From Minisyncoccota bacterium (GTDB taxonomy: Bacteria; Patescibacteriota; Minisyncoccia; Phycocordibacterales; UBA1006): a stretch of 36,355 nucleotides of DNA. Of the stretch, positions 32,120 through 36,355 are shown piece by piece. The notes beneath the pieces were generated by a model. It saw only the letters and a program-made list of their open reading frames with translations. It was not told where the DNA came from and made no database searches. The DNA lies in the NCBI GenBank assembly GCA_021734445.1, contig JAIPIY010000006.1, positions 1-36,355 on the forward strand, written 5' to 3'. Every line of letters begins with the position of its first letter. Position 1 is the stretch's first letter. A program made the translations under genes and the position numbers.

Positions 32120-32359
32120 TTAAACCACCTGAGATTTTTCTGTCTTGAAAAGCCAGGCAACGATTTTATCCCAGATTCTTCCTGGGATTCCCAAAATAAT
32201 AGCAATCACCCACAGGACAAGAATGGTGAATCCAATAATAACTTCAACAAAAAAGTTCACCATATTCATGGGACCCTTGAAGAAGTTGCGACCGCGTGAC
32301 GAAAAATACAACATCAGATTTCTCAACCTGATCTTAAAAAGAAAAGTTCTTTTGGACAT
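32120..32359 (-). CDS. Hypothetical small membrane protein
   Basis: 79 residues: a basic N-terminus (many Arg/Lys in 1-28), one long hydrophobic segment (~36-58) and a second amphipathic, Trp-containing stretch ('IWDKIVAWLFKTEKS'). No family recognised. A promoter (TTGCGT-17-TATAGT) ~40 bases upstream and a strong terminator downstream mark it as a real, independently transcribed gene despite its small size. Confidence 0.68.
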   Translation of the reverse strand: MSKRTFLFKIRLRNLMLYFSSRGRNFFKGPMNMVNFFVEVIIGFTILVLWVIAIILGIPGRIWDKIVAWLFKTEKSQVV

Positions 32360-32398
32360 GTGCAGTAAATTAAAGGATTAAAGATCAAAGTGAATTTT

Positions 32399-32427
32399 AC
32401 TATAACACACTGTATCCCGTAACGCAA
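32399..32427 (-). promoter_or_regulatory. Promoter of the small membrane protein gene
   Basis: On the minus strand: TTGCGT (32427-32422), a 17-base spacer and TATAGT (32404-32399), in the gap after trpS. Confidence 0.6.
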
Positions 32428-32442
32428 TCCCCTCTTGTTTTT

Positions 32443-33411
32443 TTATTCCAACCCAACTAATTTCCGTACACGAGACATTTTTTCTTGTGCAACATATCTT
32501 GCCTTTTCCCCACCCTGTTTCAGGATTTTTTCTACCAAATCAGGATTGTTTTCATAATATGCTCGGCGTTCACGCATCGGTGCAACCATTTCCAAAATAG
32601 CTTCTAACAACATTTTCTTTGCATCGCCATATCCCAGACCACCAGTCTCTAGTTGTGTTTTCATTTTATCTGATTTTTCAGGAGCCACCAATTTGTATAA
32701 TTGATAGACAATCACATCATCAGGGTTTTTCGGATCTTCTGGATTTTTACTGTCAGTTACGATACTCATTACAGCTTTTTTAATTTCTGCATCAGTACCA
32801 AATAATGGAATAATGTTTCCATATGATTTAGACATTTTTTGTCCATCCGTTCCAGGAACGATAGCTACGTCTTTGACTATTTTTTCTTCTGGCTCGATAA
32901 ACGTTTCACCATATAATCCATTAAATTTTCGTGCAATTTCCCGAGCCATCTCAACATGCTGTCGCTGGTCTTCACCCACAGGAACCACGGGCACATCATA
33001 CAGTAGAATGTCGGCAGACATGAGAATAGGATAATCAAAAAGACCAACAGATGCTTCGATTCCCTTTTCTGTTTTATCTTTAAATGCATGTGCTCGAGAA
33101 AGCCACGGCATTGTCACGAGACAATTAAAAATCCATGTTAGTTCTGTGTGTTCAAGTACGTCTGATTGTTTAAATAAAATAACTTTTTCTGGATCAAGAC
33201 CTGCACCCAAAAAATCCAAGACAACGTTTTTTGTATTGTCTTGTAATTGCTTTCCATTTACAACGGTGGTTAATGCATGATAATTCACGACCATAGCAAA
33301 AATCTCATATGATTCTTGTGAATCAACCAGTTGCTTAATCATGCCAAAATAATTCCCAATATGAGGAGCTCCCGTTGGCTGTATGCCGGATAACATGCGT
33401 TTTTTATTCAT
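32443..33411 (-). CDS. trpS: Tryptophanyl-tRNA synthetase
   Basis: A class I synthetase that charges tRNA-Trp. The frame runs back to 33612, but the ATG at 33411 ('MNKKRMLSGIQPTGAPHIGN') gives the normal N-terminus and 322 residues. The HIGH-type motif is 'PHIGNY' at 16-21 and the KMSKS motif is exact at 192-196; 'VPVGEDQRQHVEMAREIA' is typical. A TATACT at 33423-33418 lies only 6 bases before the ATG, so the mRNA is probably leaderless. Divergent from dnaB. Confidence 0.95.
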   Translation of the reverse strand: MNKKRMLSGIQPTGAPHIGNYFGMIKQLVDSQESYEIFAMVVNYHALTTVVNGKQLQDNTKNVVLDFLGAGLDPEKVILFKQSDVLEHTELTWIFNCLVTMPWLSRAHAFKDKTEKGIEASVGLFDYPILMSADILLYDVPVVPVGEDQRQHVEMAREIARKFNGLYGETFIEPEEKIVKDVAIVPGTDGQKMSKSYGNIIPLFGTDAEIKKAVMSIVTDSKNPEDPKNPDDVIVYQLYKLVAPEKSDKMKTQLETGGLGYGDAKKMLLEAILEMVAPMRERRAYYENNPDLVEKILKQGGEKARYVAQEKMSRVRKLVGLE

Positions 33412-33417
33412 AGACAC

Positions 33418-33423
33418 AGTATA
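33418..33423 (-). promoter_or_regulatory. -10 box of trpS
   Basis: TATACT on the minus strand, 6 bases from the ATG; no clear -35. Confidence 0.55.
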
Positions 33424-33522
33424 CACAAAATTTATGTATAAAAAAACCCATATATAGACATATCCACACAATACACACATGGTTATGCAAAACATCAATT
33501 TCTCCATACAGACCAAAGATGC

Positions 33523-33528
33523 TACAAT
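33523..33528 (+). promoter_or_regulatory. Extended -10 box of dnaB
   Basis: TACAAT preceded by TGC, 7 bases before the ATG at 33536; no clear -35. The 112-base trpS-dnaB gap otherwise holds nothing I can name. Confidence 0.5.
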
Positions 33529-33535
33529 GCAATAC

Positions 33536-34924
33536 ATGAAAAAATCAATGGAATCACTACGTGTACCGCCACACAGCCTGGAAGCCGAACAAGCATTGTT
33601 GGGCAGTCTCATGATGCGCCCTCAATCATTACACGAAGTGGTTGATTTCGTTTCAGCTGACTTTTTTTATGCTGACAAACACCGTGTATTATTTAAAACA
33701 ATTGTTGAATTACACTCAAAAGGAGAACCTATTGATTTGGTTTCTGTAACAACAAAATTAAAAGAACGAAAAGAAACTGACCGCGCTGGTGGTATGCCGT
33801 ATATTACAGAAATTGTTCGCGCAGTACCATCTACCACCAATGTGCAATATTATGCTGAAATTGTTGCAGAAAAAGCAACCTTGCGAGGATTGATCGAAGC
33901 CGGTGATTCTATTGCAGAAATGGGATATCGTGAATCCAGCGAATTAGAAGAAGTTCTGGACGAAGCAGAAAAAGCAGTCCATGCTGTAACATCATCACCT
34001 AAAAAACAAAAATTCGTTGGTATCAAAGAAATCCTACCCGATGTATGGAACACAATTGAGAACCTGCATGAATCTGGTCATGAATTGCGTGGTGTACCAA
34101 CAGGGTTTACTGCATTGGATAACAAACTGGCAGGTCTTCAAAATTCTGATCTTATTATTTTGGCTGCGCGACCATCTATGGGAAAGACTTCCTTGGCTTT
34201 GGATATTGCACGTCAGACTGCAATAAAACACAATATTCCTGTTGGGATTTTCTCATTGGAAATGAGTTCACAACAATTGGTTGATCGTATGGTTGCATCA
34301 GATTCACGTGTCGATGCGTGGAAATTGCGTACCGGTAAAAAATTAACCGAAGATGAATTTGTAAAAATCCGTGATTCCATGGATAGGTTATCCAAAGCCC
34401 CTATTTATATTGATGATCAACCAGGACAAACTATTTTGAAAATGCGATCAACGGCACGACGATTGAAAAGCGAATATGGTCTGGGATTATTAATTGTCGA
34501 CTACCTTCAGTTGATTACTACAACAAAAAATTATGACTCTATGGTAAACCAGGTTACAGAAATTTCTCGATCTTTGAAATCTATTGCCCGAGAATTAAAG
34601 GTTCCGGTATTAGCATTGTCACAGCTGTCGCGTGCAGTTGAAGCTCGTGGAGGTAAACCCCGACTATCCGACCTACGTGATTCAGGATCTATCGAACAGG
34701 ATGCCGACGTGGTTATGTTCATTCACCGAGAAGACAAATACAAAGAAAATTCTGACCGACCAAACATTGCAGAAATTCTTATTGAAAAACATCGAAATGG
34801 TCCAACCGGTTTGGCTGAATTGTATTTCGATGCAGAAAAGATTACCTTTATGAATATCGAAAAAAGCGATTTTTCTGCATTTGAAGATGCATCCCAAGCC
34901 CCATCGTCTGATCCATTTTTCTAG
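33536..34924 (+). CDS. dnaB: Replicative DNA helicase DnaB
   Basis: A hexameric 5'-3' helicase that unwinds DNA at the replication fork and loads primase. The ATG at 33536 ('MKKSMESLRVPPHSLEAEQ') gives 462 residues; the open frame begins at 33479. The N-terminal helical domain includes 'PPHSLEAEQALLGSLMM'. The RecA-like domain has Walker A 'ARPSMGKT' at 211-218, 'GIFSLEMSSQQLVDRM', Walker B 'LLIVDYLQLI' and 'ALSQLSRAVE', then 'LSDLRDSGSIEQDADVVMF' and the arginine-finger region 'KHRNGPTG'. No intein. RecR follows after 3 bases. Confidence 0.96.
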   Translation: MKKSMESLRVPPHSLEAEQALLGSLMMRPQSLHEVVDFVSADFFYADKHRVLFKTIVELHSKGEPIDLVSVTTKLKERKETDRAGGMPYITEIVRAVPSTTNVQYYAEIVAEKATLRGLIEAGDSIAEMGYRESSELEEVLDEAEKAVHAVTSSPKKQKFVGIKEILPDVWNTIENLHESGHELRGVPTGFTALDNKLAGLQNSDLIILAARPSMGKTSLALDIARQTAIKHNIPVGIFSLEMSSQQLVDRMVASDSRVDAWKLRTGKKLTEDEFVKIRDSMDRLSKAPIYIDDQPGQTILKMRSTARRLKSEYGLGLLIVDYLQLITTTKNYDSMVNQVTEISRSLKSIARELKVPVLALSQLSRAVEARGGKPRLSDLRDSGSIEQDADVVMFIHREDKYKENSDRPNIAEILIEKHRNGPTGLAELYFDAEKITFMNIEKSDFSAFEDASQAPSSDPFF

Positions 34925-34927
34925 CCT

Positions 34928-35542
34928 ATGCAAGACCCCCTTGAAAAATTAACAAATCTTTTTTTGCAATTTCCCGGTATTGGCAAACGCCAAGCCCGCC
35001 GTTTTGTGCATCACCTATTAATTCAGGGACCTGAAAAAACAAAAGTCCTGGCAGATACATTGCAAACCATCCATCAACATACCATACAATGCACCATGTG
35101 TTACAAATACACCACCGAACATACCAACAGATTATGCATGCTGTGCAATCTGGTAAAAAATCCAGAACAATTAATGATTGTAGAAAAAGATGTCGATATC
35201 GATTCTTTTGCGCGTAGCAGTGTCTACAAAGGATACTATTTTGTGTTTGGTGGATTGGTTCCTATTTTGGATGCAAAATATGCCGAACGAGTTCGATTCG
35301 AAGAACTAAAAAAACGCATCCTATCTCAATCAGATACATTAAAAGAAATTATTTTTGCATTTTCTATTAACAATGAAGGCGAACATACGGCACATATTAT
35401 CAAAGAAAAAATGCAATCATACCTGCCAGAACATATTACCCTAACCACATTGGGGCGTGGGCTATCAACAGGAAGCGAAATGGAATATGCTGACCCCGAT
35501 ACATTGGCGCACGCATTGGATAGCAGAAATCCCATACAATAA
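34928..35542 (+). CDS. recR: Recombination mediator RecR
   Basis: With RecO (and RecF) it loads RecA on gapped DNA. 204 residues: N-terminal HhH 'LFLQFPGIGKRQARRF', a zinc finger with Cys55, Cys58, Cys70 and Cys73, a Toprim domain beginning at 'LMIVEKDVDIDSF' (Glu86), and the C-terminal 'TTLGRGLSTGSEMEYADPDT' signature. The usual 'G-x-Y-H-V-L-x-G' stretch appears as 'GYYFVFGGLVPILD'. Second gene of a dnaB-recR operon, ending at a shared terminator. Confidence 0.95.
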   Translation: MQDPLEKLTNLFLQFPGIGKRQARRFVHHLLIQGPEKTKVLADTLQTIHQHTIQCTMCYKYTTEHTNRLCMLCNLVKNPEQLMIVEKDVDIDSFARSSVYKGYYFVFGGLVPILDAKYAERVRFEELKKRILSQSDTLKEIIFAFSINNEGEHTAHIIKEKMQSYLPEHITLTTLGRGLSTGSEMEYADPDTLAHALDSRNPIQ

Positions 35543-35550
35543 ACAAGAAT

Positions 35551-35584
35551 AAAAAACCCGTCGTTCGCGAACGACGGGTTTTTT
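35551..35584. terminator. Bidirectional intrinsic terminator between recR and rplU
   Basis: A perfect 34-base palindrome with a G+C-rich core and six A at one end, six T at the other. It can end transcripts from both recR (+) and rplU (-), which converge here. Confidence 0.93.
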
Positions 35585-35594
35585 ATTTTTGAAA

Positions 35595-35984
35595 TTAAAC
35601 TTTTTTGATAGACACTTCGGTAAAAGGTTGTCGGTGTCCGTTTTTCTTGTGGTATCGGCTTTTCGCTTTGTATCGAACAACAAGAATTTTTTTAGCTCGT
35701 CCAGCGCCAGTAGTTACAGAAGCTTCTACTTTTGCACCATCGATGTACGGAGTACCCAATGTAGTTTTCTTTCCATCATGAACCAAAAGAACTTTGTCAA
35801 AAGTAATAGTATCATTATCTGAAACTACCATTTTTTCGATTCGCAATGCAGATCCTTCGGTAATTAAATATTGTTTTCCACCTGTTTCAATAACTGCAAA
35901 AGAGTCTCCTGAAGAAACTACTTTTTTCTTTGTTGCAACCTTTTTTGGTGCAACTTTTGTTGTTGTTTTCTTTGCTGTTGCCAT
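35595..35984 (-). CDS. rplU: Ribosomal protein bL21 with basic N-terminal extension
   Basis: bL21 binds 23S rRNA domain I in the large subunit. The ATG at 35984 ('MATAKKTTTKVAPKKVATKK') gives 129 residues. An extension of ~30 Ala/Lys/Thr residues precedes the conserved start 'FAVIETGGKQYLITEG'. Further family signatures are 'VLLVHDGKKTTLGTPYIDGA' and the C-terminal 'KAKSRYHKKNGHRQPFTEV'. ATGs further up (35993) and a longer open frame (to 36059) are less likely. The extension is low-complexity and histone-tail-like. rpmA, the usual partner, does not follow; the gene ends at the bidirectional terminator. Confidence 0.93.
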   Translation of the reverse strand: MATAKKTTTKVAPKKVATKKKVVSSGDSFAVIETGGKQYLITEGSALRIEKMVVSDNDTITFDKVLLVHDGKKTTLGTPYIDGAKVEASVTTGAGRAKKILVVRYKAKSRYHKKNGHRQPFTEVSIKKV

Positions 35985-35993
35985 AATGGGCAT

Positions 35994-36022
35994 ATAATAT
36001 ACTGAATTCAATAAAAAAGCAA
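35994..36022 (-). promoter_or_regulatory. Promoter of rplU
   Basis: On the minus strand: TTGCTT (36022-36017), a 17-base spacer and TATTAT (35999-35994), 9 bases before the ATG. A second possible promoter further up (TTACCA, 17 bases, TATAAT at about 36049-36054) would give a leader containing the short GCGTG/CACGC hairpin near 36027-36044. Confidence 0.5.
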
Positions 36023-36089
36023 GGGGGCGTGCCAGTCGACACGCTATTATAGTGGACAATAATCAATCTGGTAATACTATGTCATTATC

Positions 36090-36355
36090 TCATATTTTCT
36101 CTATATTTTTGAGAAACCCCCGCACTTTCTTTGATAACTCATAAGCGTTCCCATGACTTAACATCCCCAAATACGATTGCACGGTTTCATCTTTTTCAGC
36201 CGAGTTTACTTTTTTTATCATTCTCCTCTTTGTGCTTATCCGTAATACCCGATGAGACGAAAAATGTACCCAACCGAGGAAATCCACACCCGAAGAATAT
36301 GTTTTGATAAAAACTTTGTCGGGATGTAATTCTAATCGCAATTTTTCTTTTAGGA
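36090..36355 (-). CDS. Reverse transcriptase, C-terminal part (truncated by window edge)
   Basis: The frame is open to the window end, so only the last ~88 residues are seen. They carry the thumb-side part of a retron/DGR-type RT: 'LRLELHPDKVFIKTYSSGVD', 'FLGWVHFSSHRVLRISTKRR' and 'ETVQSYLGMLSHGNAYELSK'. The catalytic YxDD region lies outside. This style occurs in DGR RTs and related chromosomal RTs of CPR bacteria. It stops 30 bases before the upstream region of rplU, with no hairpin of note after it. It may belong to a second retroelement, or supply the enzyme for the DGR at the left end, 35 kb away. Confidence 0.82.
   Translation of the reverse strand, partial: LKEKLRLELHPDKVFIKTYSSGVDFLGWVHFSSHRVLRISTKRRMIKKVNSAEKDETVQSYLGMLSHGNAYELSKKVRGFLKNIEKI

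Noticed and set aside
33412-33612. 67-residue N-terminal extension of trpS
   Set aside because: It runs through the trpS-dnaB intergenic promoters and into dnaB; the ATG at 33411 matches the family N-terminus.
890-36355. Further VR copies, CRISPR arrays, tRNA/rRNA genes or insertion sequences
   Set aside because: Reading through the gaps I found no second copy of the TR core, no spaced repeats, no cloverleaf-like segment and no transposase. A computed repeat and tRNA scan would be needed to be certain.

Overview
The window is a gene-dense, AT-rich chromosomal segment. Gene order, small gene set and protein style suggest a Candidate Phyla Radiation bacterium (Patescibacteria, probably Parcubacteria-like). 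Supporting signs are a shortened division cluster (mraZ-rsmH-ftsL-ftsI-murF), an endonuclease III without its iron-sulfur cysteines, an SpeD-like pyruvoyl decarboxylase of the type seen in these bacteria, and four-helix-bundle/reverse-transcriptase pieces of diversity-generating retroelements (DGRs). TGA is used as a stop (for example in the 4-base overlaps at 11427-11430 and 16923-16926), so the standard bacterial code applies. The taxonomic placement is inference, because no rRNA or tRNA gene was found.

Left end (1-2884): a DGR. It has the C-terminal part of an Avd-type accessory protein (+), a template repeat (TR, 300-430) read on the minus strand and closed by a terminator, and a 709-residue target protein whose C-type-lectin-like C-terminus carries the variable repeat (VR, 759-889). 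TR and VR are 131 bases each. They differ at 19 positions, and every difference falls on a TR adenine in the coding orientation, which is the hallmark of mutagenic retrohoming.

2900-6825: a minus-strand operon for tRNA and rRNA modification and repair (trhO, two small membrane proteins, a CBS-domain membrane protein, rsmE, nth). 6894-7991 is a stand-alone lytic transglycosylase. 8080-12827 is the dcw-type cell-wall cluster under a MraZ operator. 12961-14909 is lysS and greA. 14943-19455 is an operon with mrdA (PBP2), malic enzyme and an ATP-cone/PD-(D/E)XK protein. 19535-22872 is a sensory cluster (response regulator, histidine kinase, two unknowns). 22971-25092 holds a DMT transporter, an SpeD-like decarboxylase and an exported beta-rich protein, each with its own signals. 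25290-29621 (+) is a three-gene operon of a Na+/H+ antiporter and two ATP-grasp ligases. 29622-31295 (-) is a trio of membrane proteins. The right part has a DnaQ-like exonuclease, a small membrane protein, trpS, dnaB, recR and rplU, and ends in the C-terminus of a second reverse-transcriptase gene.

A recurring regulatory feature is a -10 hexamer only 6-9 bases before the start codon (greA, trpS, dnaB, dnaQ-like, speD-like, the ATP-cone gene, rplU, perhaps the DGR target), with no Shine-Dalgarno sequence. This suggests leaderless or nearly leaderless transcripts.
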